Assembly: GCA_029560585.1 (NCBI GenBank)
Contig: JAKQKQ010000001.1
Coordinates: 1 to 38,246, forward strand
Direction of reading: 5' to 3'
Origin: Verrucomicrobiota bacterium
GTDB taxonomy: Bacteria > Verrucomicrobiota > Verrucomicrobiia > JADLBR01
DNA length: 38,246 bases
The number at the start of each line of letters is the position of its first letter. Within the stretch, counting starts at the first letter, position 1. A program made the translations under genes and the position numbers. Of the stretch, positions 1 through 8,500 are shown piece by piece. The notes under the pieces are model-generated. The model did not search any database, was not told the origin of the DNA, and worked only from the letters and a program-made list of their open reading frames with translations.

Positions 1-1
1 C

Positions 2-3000
2 ATCTTCAAGATCGGCGGCAACACCCAGTACATCCGGAAGGACAACGACACCTTCCTGGGCGACGTCTTCATTCAGGGCGGGGAATGGGAGATGATCGAG
101 GCGAACGCCCGCATGCGCAACGCCACCTTCTACATCGAGAACGGGGGCACCCTAACCCTGAATAACAACAACGGAACCAGCCAGGGCAACGGCGATCGGC
201 TCGGCTCCAGCAAGATCATCAACTTCAATCGCGGGACATTCATCGCGACCGGCCTGAGGAACGGGCGCATCTCCGAGAACGCCGGCGCGTTCGAGTTCGA
301 TGGCGGCTACAACACCATCACCTTGGATGCCGCCGGGGCCACGACGGCATCCGACCCGACCCACGGGGACATACTCGTCGCCGCGGACAATCTCGTCCGA
401 CACAACCGCTCCACCGGCCTGCTGCGCGGCGATAACCTCGGCGAGGACCTGGCGCTCGCCGGCGCCGTGGGCCAAGCGCAGTTCACGCTCGACGCCATGA
501 GGGGCACCAACCTCCTCACCAGCCAGGCGTGGACGAATGGTGCCGGCACCACCGCCCTGCCGATCGTCCCATGGTTAACGGGCGGCGCGACCGCGGGCGA
601 CGGCGGCTCGACCTTCATCACCTATACCACCAACTTCGGGTTCAGGCCCCTGGACGAGACCACCGAGTTCGTGAACCAGATCTATGCGGTGGCCGGCGGC
701 ATCGACGCCGGAATCTCAAGCAACAACAACCTCCGCATCGGTTTCACGGCCAACAACTCGGACGCCACGCTCGCCGAGAACATGGCGGTCCTCGGTCTCC
801 TGCTGGACAACACGGGCGGCTCCGGCAGCGACGTGCAGATCGGCGCCAACACCCTCACCGTCGAGAGTGGCCTCATCCTCAGCACCGGCAGCGCGGACAA
901 CCAGATCGTCGGCGGGGCGGGAAGCGGCATCACCTTCGGTCCCAACGAGGAGACCGGCTTCGAGGGCCGCATCCACGGGGTGCGGCGCATCGACATCAAC
1001 GCGCCGATCGTGGACAACACCGCGGGCGGCATCACCAATGCGGTCTCGCTGACGACCGACGGCACCATCGTCATCAATACCATCGCTACCTACTCCGGCG
1101 ACACCGTCATCAACTCGGGCCTGCTCCAGACGGGGACCGGCAACAACCGCCTTCCGACGAACACCGTGATCACGGTCAACGGGAACGCCCGGCTGCAGCT
1201 GAACATCCGCGACCAGACCATCGGCGGTCTCCAGGGCATCGGGTTCGTCGAGAACGAGAACACCTCCAGCCCCGCCAACGACTCGATCCTGACGATCGAC
1301 GTGACCAACGCGGCGTCCAGCTACACCTTCATGGGCACCCTCCGCGACCGGAGCGTGAGGACGCCGACAAACGCGCCGCTGAGGCTGGTGAAGGCCGGCC
1401 CCGGCACCCAGTACCTCGGTGGCACCAACCTGTTTACGGGCGGCACCACGGTCAATGGCGGCTCGCTCATCGCGATGCACTCACTGGCGTACCCGGTGTT
1501 CTCGAACGCGGCGGACGTTGGCGTCGCACCCGCGGATTACTCGATGTGGCAGGCCATGACAGCCAACTCGAATGGAACCCTCGCGGTCCGCGCCGGCCGC
1601 ATCACCGAATGGCAGCCGGGCGAGATCGACATCTTCCTCACAAGTGCCAGTTTCAACACCGGCTCGTATTTCGGCATCGACGTGGATTCCGGCCAGACGT
1701 TCACCTACGGCACGGACATCTCCAATACGGTTGCCGCCCCGCTGTGGGGCTTCGCCAAGTCCGACGCAGGCGTCCTCAACCTCACCGGCGGAGTGAGTCT
1801 GCCCGGGGACGTCGAGGTCCGGGGCGGCCAGTTGAACCTGAGCGGGCCGCTGGTGCGCGGCGACCAGCTCCGCGTGCTCGCCGGCACCCTGCGATTCCTC
1901 GGACCCGACAACCTCTTCACCAACGCCGAGGTCAGCGCCGGCGCCACGATGATCGTCTCGAATACCGCGACGATGACGGCCTTCCTGACGCTCACGAACC
2001 GCGGCACCAGCACCATCGAGGGCAACACCACGCTGGTCGGCCTGATCGCCGGGGAATCCGGCACGATCAATGTCCGTGGCAACTACACCGGGATCTCGAA
2101 CGTGATCCTCAATGGCGGCGCCGACATCAACTTCGGCATCTCCAGCGATTCGGACGACCTGACGCAGATCGCCCAGGACATCCTCGTGATCCACGACGGG
2201 GTCAACACCTCCGCGGTGGCGTTCAACGGCGGTACCAACGAGGTGTTTGGGTCGGTGACGCTGGTCTCGGTGACCAACATCGGCCCGCCCAGCCTGAGCT
2301 TCTCGGCGCCCAAGACCATCGTCCACGGCGATGTGCTGCTGGTGCCCTCCAACGCCTCGGTGTTCGGCGCCGGGAGCCTCGACTTCGGCAACTCCTACGA
2401 CGACTCGACCGAGATCTATGGCAGCCTCATCATCGACACGCCCAACAAGCGCTCCAACACCGCGCAAGAGTTCTCGCGCGGCGATCTCACGGTCGCCAGC
2501 AATATCATCATCAACGCCTCCGGGCTCGACTTTCGAGCGTTTAACAACACCAATACGATCAACTTCTATGGCGGCAGTCGGCTGCTCATCGAGGCGGACT
2601 TCGACACCAACCACACCGACGGGATCGGCTTCCACGACCGCCTGGCGAGCGGCACGCTTGCCAGCGGCCCGGACGGCATCGTGATCCGCGACTTCGGCAA
2701 CCTGCGCATGGATTTCGTGCGGACCAACATGCCCGCCGCGGTGGATTACACGATCGCCCAGAAGATCACCATCGACACGACCGGGCCCAATTATTGGTAT
2801 GGTCCCGCTGGCGATGGCCGCACCCTTGAGATCATCGGCGACACGAACATCGTGTATGGCCGAACCGGCGCGGGCGACCCGACCATCCACCTCACCAATG
2901 TGTGGATGCGCGACGGCTCCTTCATGCGGGTGAACGTCAGCGGCACCACGGCCCGCCTCGGTCTCACGATCGACGGACCCGCCACCAACGGCGTCGCCAC

Positions 3001-3805
3001 CCTCAGCGACGGGGCCAGCGGCAACAACGATGCGTTTGACCTGCTCGACGTGCGCTCTGGCTCCCCCGGCATGGCCAAGATCCTCCAGATCGGCGCCACG
3101 AATGGGAGGCTCAACCCCGACGGCCTAACCTACTCCCTCGACGACATCCCGTTCACCAACAACCTCCGCGGCGCCTCAAGCCCCGATATCACACTGGATG
3201 TGTTCAACGGCCAGCTCACCGTCGATCAGGCCAACGGCGGCGACATCCAGGGCAGCGCGAGGGTCCGCGAGGGTTCCATACTGCGCATCGGGACCACGGG
3301 CGCCGGGACCGAGGAACTGTTGAATCTCGCGGGCAATGGGCTTGTCCTGGGCAACATGATCGTATCCAATACGCTCGCCCCCGGCATGGATGCCGCCGGG
3401 ACACTCTCGATCACCGGGAGCGCCGCTTTCGTCGCCACCAGCCTCTTCGATTTTGAACTCGATCTGTCCGACCAGACGGTCGGCGGTGGCGTCAATGACC
3501 TGTTAGTCCTGAGCGGCGGCCTCACCCTTGACGGGACGCTCAATGTCACCAACTACACGGGCGGCACGCCAGCCGCCGGGGACTATTGGACCCTGCTCAC
3601 CTATGATCCGCTCAGCAGCCTCACCAACAACGGTCTGGAATTCGGGACATTGCCCGATATCAGCGGCATCGGCGTCTGGGCGCTCAACCTCGCCACCGCG
3701 GGCGAAGTCCGCCTCGAGATACTCGTTCCAGAGCCGCGCGCCTGGATCGTGCTCTTCGTCGCCCTCGGCCTCATCGCCATCCTTGCGCGTAAACGCAGGG
3801 CCTAA
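2..3805 (+). CDS. PEP-CTERM surface protein with autotransporter-associated beta repeats (5' end outside window)
   Basis: The reading frame is open from the first bases of the window, so the N-terminus and signal peptide are missing; at least 1,267 residues remain. The protein is low-complexity, rich in Gly, Asn and Thr, and contains blocks of the type GPGTQYLGGTNLFTGGTTV and YSGDTVINSGLLQTG, which match the autotransporter-associated beta-strand repeat and suggest a long beta-helix. The C-terminus (3725-3802) is a textbook PEP-CTERM tripartite signal: VPEP, a hydrophobic stretch, then RKRR. Family knowledge: this signal is cleaved by an exosortase and directs the protein to the cell surface or extracellular matrix; the exosortase must be elsewhere. 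No catalytic domain is visible, so an adhesive or structural role is an inference. There is no outer-membrane barrel domain at the C-terminus, so it is not a true autotransporter. Confidence 0.88.
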   Translation: MFKIGGNTQYIRKDNDTFLGDVFIQGGEWEMIEANARMRNATFYIENGGTLTLNNNNGTSQGNGDRLGSSKIINFNRGTFIATGLRNGRISENAGAFEFDGGYNTITLDAAGATTASDPTHGDILVAADNLVRHNRSTGLLRGDNLGEDLALAGAVGQAQFTLDAMRGTNLLTSQAWTNGAGTTALPIVPWLTGGATAGDGGSTFITYTTNFGFRPLDETTEFVNQIYAVAGGIDAGISSNNNLRIGFTANNSDATLAENMAVLGLLLDNTGGSGSDVQIGANTLTVESGLILSTGSADNQIVGGAGSGITFGPNEETGFEGRIHGVRRIDINAPIVDNTAGGITNAVSLTTDGTIVINTIATYSGDTVINSGLLQTGTGNNRLPTNTVITVNGNARLQLNIRDQTIGGLQGIGFVENENTSSPANDSILTIDVTNAASSYTFMGTLRDRSVRTPTNAPLRLVKAGPGTQYLGGTNLFTGGTTVNGGSLIAMHSLAYPVFSNAADVGVAPADYSMWQAMTANSNGTLAVRAGRITEWQPGEIDIFLTSASFNTGSYFGIDVDSGQTFTYGTDISNTVAAPLWGFAKSDAGVLNLTGGVSLPGDVEVRGGQLNLSGPLVRGDQLRVLAGTLRFLGPDNLFTNAEVSAGATMIVSNTATMTAFLTLTNRGTSTIEGNTTLVGLIAGESGTINVRGNYTGISNVILNGGADINFGISSDSDDLTQIAQDILVIHDGVNTSAVAFNGGTNEVFGSVTLVSVTNIGPPSLSFSAPKTIVHGDVLLVPSNASVFGAGSLDFGNSYDDSTEIYGSLIIDTPNKRSNTAQEFSRGDLTVASNIIINASGLDFRAFNNTNTINFYGGSRLLIEADFDTNHTDGIGFHDRLASGTLASGPDGIVIRDFGNLRMDFVRTNMPAAVDYTIAQKITIDTTGPNYWYGPAGDGRTLEIIGDTNIVYGRTGAGDPTIHLTNVWMRDGSFMRVNVSGTTARLGLTIDGPATNGVATLSDGASGNNDAFDLLDVRSGSPGMAKILQIGATNGRLNPDGLTYSLDDIPFTNNLRGASSPDITLDVFNGQLTVDQANGGDIQGSARVREGSILRIGTTGAGTEELLNLAGNGLVLGNMIVSNTLAPGMDAAGTLSITGSAAFVATSLFDFELDLSDQTVGGGVNDLLVLSGGLTLDGTLNVTNYTGGTPAAGDYWTLLTYDPLSSLTNNGLEFGTLPDISGIGVWALNLATAGEVRLEILVPEPRAWIVLFVALGLIAILARKRRA

Positions 3806-3907
3806 TCACCACCACAGCATTGCCATTGGGCCCGTGAAAGCTTGATTCTTGGAGTCAGGTTTTCCCCGATGGCTCGCGTGAGTGAATGGGACGATCAATG
3901 CAAACCT

Positions 3908-4106
3908 AGCCCGGAATTTCACAGCCTGCCGGCTGTGAAATTCCGGGCTCTGGGAAAACCGCGCCATGAAAGCCATTTATTGGGAGAGGTCGGGCAATGA
4001 CTGGGTTTTTTCGCGGTTGCGGAGTGTGTCTCGCGGACTGGTGGCCCCAGACCCTTCAAAGTCGCGTTCTTCGGAGCGCGGTTTTCCTTTGAGCCTGCTT
4101 GCAGGC
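3908..4106 (+). repeat. Dispersed hairpin-flanked repeat, copy A
   Basis: Begins with a perfect 19-bp hairpin, AGCCCGGAATTTCACAGCC (3908-3926), loop TGCC, complementary arm 3931-3949. It is followed by GGAAAACCGCGC (3953-3964), whose exact inverse GCGCGGTTTTCC lies at 4076-4087. The right end is a short hairpin GCCTGC-TT-GCAGGC (4093-4106). The same element occurs at 20435-20658 (inverted) and from 38108 to the window end. The segment 4040-4098 (59 nt) is identical to copy B. No transposase and no obvious target-site duplication were seen. It could be a MITE-like element, a REP-type element or a structured RNA. Confidence 0.9.
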
Positions 4107-4137
4107 GATCCCATGTGCGAATCGCGCGCAAGCGCGC
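4093..4137. repeat. REP-like pair of short hairpins
   Basis: Two GC-rich hairpins with the same TT/AA loop lie next to each other: GCCTGC-TT-GCAGGC (4093-4106) and GCGCGC-AA-GCGCGC (4124-4137). Read on the minus strand the outer one gives GGAGCGCGCTTGCGCGCGAT, which resembles the REP sequences of Pseudomonas in form. The first hairpin doubles as the right end of the dispersed repeat, so an independent REP may have joined it. No RAYT transposase is in the window. Confidence 0.45.
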
Positions 4138-4173
4138 TCCTACGTCTCATTTTAACCCCGGTCGTGCCCCGAA

Positions 4174-4191
4174 TGCCCGCCGTCGGGCGGG
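4174..4191 (-). terminator. Possible hairpin terminator after the glycan operon
   Basis: GCCCGCC-GTCG-GGCGGGC forms a perfect 7-bp stem about 20 bp downstream of the last gene of the minus-strand operon. There is no U-run after the stem, so intrinsic termination is uncertain; it may only protect the 3' end of the transcript. Confidence 0.3.
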
Positions 4192-4212
4192 CGGCCGGGC
4201 ATGATGTCTGAC

Positions 4213-5589
4213 CTAAGAAACCGCCCACGGTCCCCGCACGGGCCGATCCAGCATCCGCGAGGCAGCCTCGTCGCCCACGATCTCCTCTTTCGCCGGATCC
4301 CAGGCTATTTTCCTTCCCGTGCGCACCGCGATGTCGCTCAGGTGCGATATGGTGTCCGACCGGATCGCAGCCTCCAGCGTGCAGATGGTCGGCCGCCGGT
4401 TCCGGATGCAATCGATGAAGTTCTGGTCGTGCCGCGGGCTCTCGTAGAGCCTCACTTCATCCGGCCCAGACCGCACCCGCAGCAGCGCCGGATCGCTCGC
4501 GTGCACCGCCTTTCTGTCCACGCTGACCCATCCCTCGGAGCCGAAGAACGTCGTGCCGTGGTCGCCGGCCGGCCGATATGCCGCGATCACCTCGCGCGCC
4601 GCGCGATGGTCCATGAAGCGCATCTCGACGCCATCGGCATACCGGCAGCGGATGTCCCACGAACTGACCGTGTCGTAGAGCCCCTTCGTGGGCAAGGTGC
4701 CGGTGCCCTCATATTCCACCGGACCTGTCGCGTCGGCGCCCTTGCCCCACTGCGCGATGTCGAGCGGGTGCGCCCCCCATCCGGCGATGAATCCGAGCGC
4801 GTAATCATACGTGTGCCACGCGCCGTAGCACGTGCACCGGTCCACGGTGTACGGCGCGACCGGCGCGGGCCCCAGCCACATGTCAAAATCAAATCCCTCG
4901 GGCACCGGCGCGGGTTCCGTCGAACCGAACTCCTTGACCTGAAACGCCCCGTACTGCGAGGAGATGTCCGCGCACCATGCCTCGATGCGCTTCAGTTGCC
5001 CGATGTGGCCGTTGCGCACCAGCTCACACGCAAACCGAAACTTCGTGTCCGAGCGCTGCTGCGTCCCGTACTGGAACACGTTGCCGCGACGCCGCACCTC
5101 ATCGCGCAGCACTTTCGCCCAGCGCAGGCTAACGCCCAACGGTTTCTCCACGTACATGTCCTTCCCCGCCCGCGCGGCCGCGATGGCTATGGGCACATGC
5201 CAGTGGTCCGGCGTGCACACCACGACCGCATCGATGTCGTCGCGGGCCAGCGCGTGGCGAAAATCCCCGTAGGATTTCGCCGCGGCCCCGTACTTCGACT
5301 GCCCGTCCAGCAATTGCACGAAGCGCTCGCGCCGATCCTTGAAGGGATCCACCGCCGCGAGATACTGCACCCCGTCCAGCGATGCCATCCCGCGGTGAAC
5401 GGCGCCCCCGCGCCCCCCGCAGCCGATCGCCGCGAGCGTGACCCGATTCGATGGCGCATCCGGGCCGCCGAGCACCCGTGCGGGAATGATCGACGGGAAA
5501 CCGATCGCTGCCGCGACGGCCCCCGCGCGCTCTATGAAATGGCGCCGGCTCACCGCCCCGCCCACCGCCCTGCCGCGCACTTGGTTCAT
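4213..5589 (-). CDS. Tat-exported Gfo/Idh/MocA family oxidoreductase (fourth gene of operon)
   Basis: 458 residues. The start is the ATG at 5589, which overlaps the TGA of the upstream gene (ATGA, 4-nt overlap) and has GGAGGA about 7 nt upstream; a longer in-frame start would lie inside the preceding gene. A twin-arginine signal (SRRHFIE, about residues 14-20, then a hydrophobic stretch) indicates export as a folded, cofactor-loaded protein. The Rossmann motif GCGGRGG (about 56-62), TPDHWH (about 126-131) and EKP (about 148-150, with the catalytic Lys) are typical of NAD(P)-dependent sugar dehydrogenases of this superfamily. The C-terminal half carries the alpha/beta domain that shapes the substrate pocket. 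Substrate is not predictable. Paralogous in type, but not closely similar, to the oxidoreductase at 10457-11764. Inference: oxidation or reduction of a sugar or glycoside at a ring hydroxyl in the periplasm. Confidence 0.9.
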   Translation of the reverse strand: MNQVRGRAVGGAVSRRHFIERAGAVAAAIGFPSIIPARVLGGPDAPSNRVTLAAIGCGGRGGAVHRGMASLDGVQYLAAVDPFKDRRERFVQLLDGQSKYGAAAKSYGDFRHALARDDIDAVVVCTPDHWHVPIAIAAARAGKDMYVEKPLGVSLRWAKVLRDEVRRRGNVFQYGTQQRSDTKFRFACELVRNGHIGQLKRIEAWCADISSQYGAFQVKEFGSTEPAPVPEGFDFDMWLGPAPVAPYTVDRCTCYGAWHTYDYALGFIAGWGAHPLDIAQWGKGADATGPVEYEGTGTLPTKGLYDTVSSWDIRCRYADGVEMRFMDHRAAREVIAAYRPAGDHGTTFFGSEGWVSVDRKAVHASDPALLRVRSGPDEVRLYESPRHDQNFIDCIRNRRPTICTLEAAIRSDTISHLSDIAVRTGRKIAWDPAKEEIVGDEAASRMLDRPVRGPWAVS

Positions 5590-8500
5590 GGCACTTCCTC
5601 CGCGTACGCTGAGACCGCGCGCTTCAGCGCGCCGGGATCCCACCTCCCCCCGTGCAACATCACGCGGTAGCGGAGCATCAACTTCCCGCCCGCCCCAACC
5701 CGTTTTGCCGAATCAAACAAAAAGGCGGGATTCACGTATCCGAAAGGCACCTGGGGGTTCATCATGAGAAACCACGGCGTCGGCGCGTTCGGGTTCTTGG
5801 GATGCTCCAAGATCGCGATCCCACACTCGCGCCCGCCGATTTTTCCGCTGAAGTCCGAGGCGGCCGCGCGCTTCCGGTGGCCATCCATCCCCTGAACCCC
5901 CTCGCTATTAACAACGGTCCAGTCCGTGAATTCCTTGGCAAAACGCACCGACAGCCCCGCGTAACCCCCGTGCGCTTTGCCATCCGGTTCACCGGGCGGT
6001 GGAGTCCGGTCAAGCACGACCGGTCCGTCGCCCGCCGTCCACTCCATGCGCCAATCGATCCGGTACTCCCCATTCGCCCGCGGCGCGGAGATATCCAGGA
6101 CGCGATCCTCGGACAACAGCGGTTTGCCCCCGGGCGGCGCATACGAGAGCTTCAATGCGATCCGAGCCGAACCGCCCGGCCGCGTCTCGGCCTTTACATC
6201 GGAACAGCGCGTCACGCCGACGGGGCGCCCCGTCGCCTTGTCGAACTCCCAGTAGTTCACCCCGTTGATGATCTTCCACGAAAACCAATGCGCGAAGTGG
6301 TGCGCGTGGTCCGGGGGGCTCTTCCACACGAGATTCTCGCCGCCTGCAAGCCCGAGAGGATCGAAGCAGGGAAAAGGCTGGTCGGCGCCGTGCAACAGAC
6401 GCCACACCACCTTGTCGCCGGATAGCAGCGCCACCGAACCCTCGCCCTTCTCCCATGAGAACCCCGCGGCAGTCGGCGCGACCTTCGCGCCCTTGCCCGA
6501 CCTCTCCCCGCCAAAGATCTCCAGTTCACGGATCGCCGGGCTGTCCCCGTAATAGCCCGTGATGACCAATTCTACCACGCGGCATCGGGTCGGGGGACAT
6601 TCCACCAACAGCCGATCACCGGCGTACTCGGCCCCGGTCACTTTCTTCGCCTCGCGACCATCGAACAGCACCGAAAAGTCCTTCGGGGCGAAGTCATGGT
6701 GCCTGTATCCAGTGATCCGCAGCCGCGAGGCGACCTCCTCTCTCTTGAGAGTGACCCGCAGGCGATATTCGGGCTGGCCGTTCTCTTCGTCCCAATAGGT
6801 TTTCGGATTGCCGTCGATGGCCGCAGCCGGTGGGCCTCCGGCACCATCCGGTTTGAGTCCCGTTGGACTCTCCGCCGCACCACCGATTGCCAGATTTCGC
6901 CCAAGGTTCGCCACGTCGGCCCCATCCAGCAGCGCTAGTATTTTTTCGATTGTCCCACGCCCGGACTCCGAAGCCACCTGCGTCGCCTCGGCCAACCGGA
7001 TCTTCGCCGCTTCGGGTTCCGCTCGCGCGATCCTCGCAAGGAGTTGCGCCGCGCTGCCCGCGGCCGGCCCACCCTTTGAAACGACATCGACCAATCCCGG
7101 GATCTCCGCGATTCCCCCAAGTTCGCCGATGGCCTTTACGGCCGCGCGCGCGCCATCGGCATCGGTGCCTCGCGCCACCCCCAGCAATGCCGGGATCGCC
7201 GATCTCGCGCCACGTCGCGCGAGCACATCGATCACCGCGGACACGGATGAAGCCGGCAGCGACGGCAATAACGCTATCAATCGCCCGTCGGTTGAACCCG
7301 CCCGCAGCCGCGCAAGCCCATCGGCCGCGGCCCCACGTTCCTCGACGGCATCTCCCGCCACCCACGAATACAGCAAGTCGAAATCCGGCTCGGAACCTAA
7401 GACCCCCAGCGCCCGCAGGCCCGCATGACGGACTGATGGATCGTCGGCCCCCGCCATCTCCCCGGCGAACATCGCCCCCGCACGGATCCCCAGCGCGCAA
7501 TATATATCCACCAATTCCTTCCTCACATTCGCCGACATCTCGGAAAACGCCTGGGCAATCACCTTGTGCCAAACCTTCAATCGGACACCGCCGTCCTCCC
7601 TCAGCGCGTCCAATGCGCCCCGCCGCGCGGCTTCGTCCTTGCCCCGCAAGGCTGCGACCACAATCGACGCACCACCTTGGCCCGCAATCCGAACCCGCGC
7701 CGAAACAGCCGCCGAGCGGATCGTCGCGGGCTGACCCGCCCCGACCAGCCGATCCAGGATCCGCCCCGCCCCCGCCAAGTCCCCGCCCGACGCGAACCCC
7801 TCGGCGCACGCCAGAAGCGCGCCGCCCCACTCGGGCTTCTGGGCGTCGCCCAATTTTGCTTCTGCGCCCAACAACGCACCGGCAGCCGCCTCGCCCCCGA
7901 TGTGGCCCAGCGCCACAAGGGCCGCCACCCGGAGCGCCGCATCGCCATCGCCCAGCGCAGCGGCCGCGAGTGGAACGGAATTGGTGTCCCTCAACTTCGC
8001 CAGGCTGCCGAGCAATCCCGCTCGGCGCGCGGGGGATTCCGCCTTCGCGTACGCGGCGCGCAACGCCGCAGCGGCCCCCTCACCACCAATCTGCTCAAGT
8101 GCGCCGCGCGCGGGCGTCTCCAGTGCGTCATCTTCCAAAAGGTTCGCCAGCGCCCCGATTTCCGGCTCCCCACCCACGATCGCAAGCTGCTCGCAAACGA
8201 ACTTCTTCACGGGCCCGGGCACCGGTTCGCCCAGCAGCGCCGCCAACTTCTTCGCCACCTCCGCGCGCCCCGACCCATCGTCGGCGACGGCCTGCACCGC
8301 GCGGGCCGCCTCGTTGAAAGGCGCCAGCCCCTGGTCAGGCGACCAATTGCGCAACGCGGGGACCGCCTTGCCCCCGGGAATCCACCGCTCGCACACGTCG
8401 TCGAACCACACCTCGTATTGGCGCCGCATCTTGCCCACGATCTCGGGATGCCCCGCGGCGACATCCTTGGCCTCGCCCGGGTCCTCATTGATCTCGTATA

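Noticed and set aside
3966-4211. Short open frame MKAIYWERSG... within repeat copy A, also seen in copy C
   Set aside because: In copy B the start is GTG and a one-base deletion in the T-run shifts the frame; differences among copies do not favour silent positions. Treated as non-coding repeat.
4201-5670. Long plus-strand open frame opposite the Gfo/Idh/MocA gene
   Set aside because: It is a shadow caused by high GC; the minus-strand protein has clear family motifs, ribosome site and overlap with its neighbour. The same applies to the long antisense frames over the PEP-CTERM, sulfatase, korA, comEC and esterase genes.
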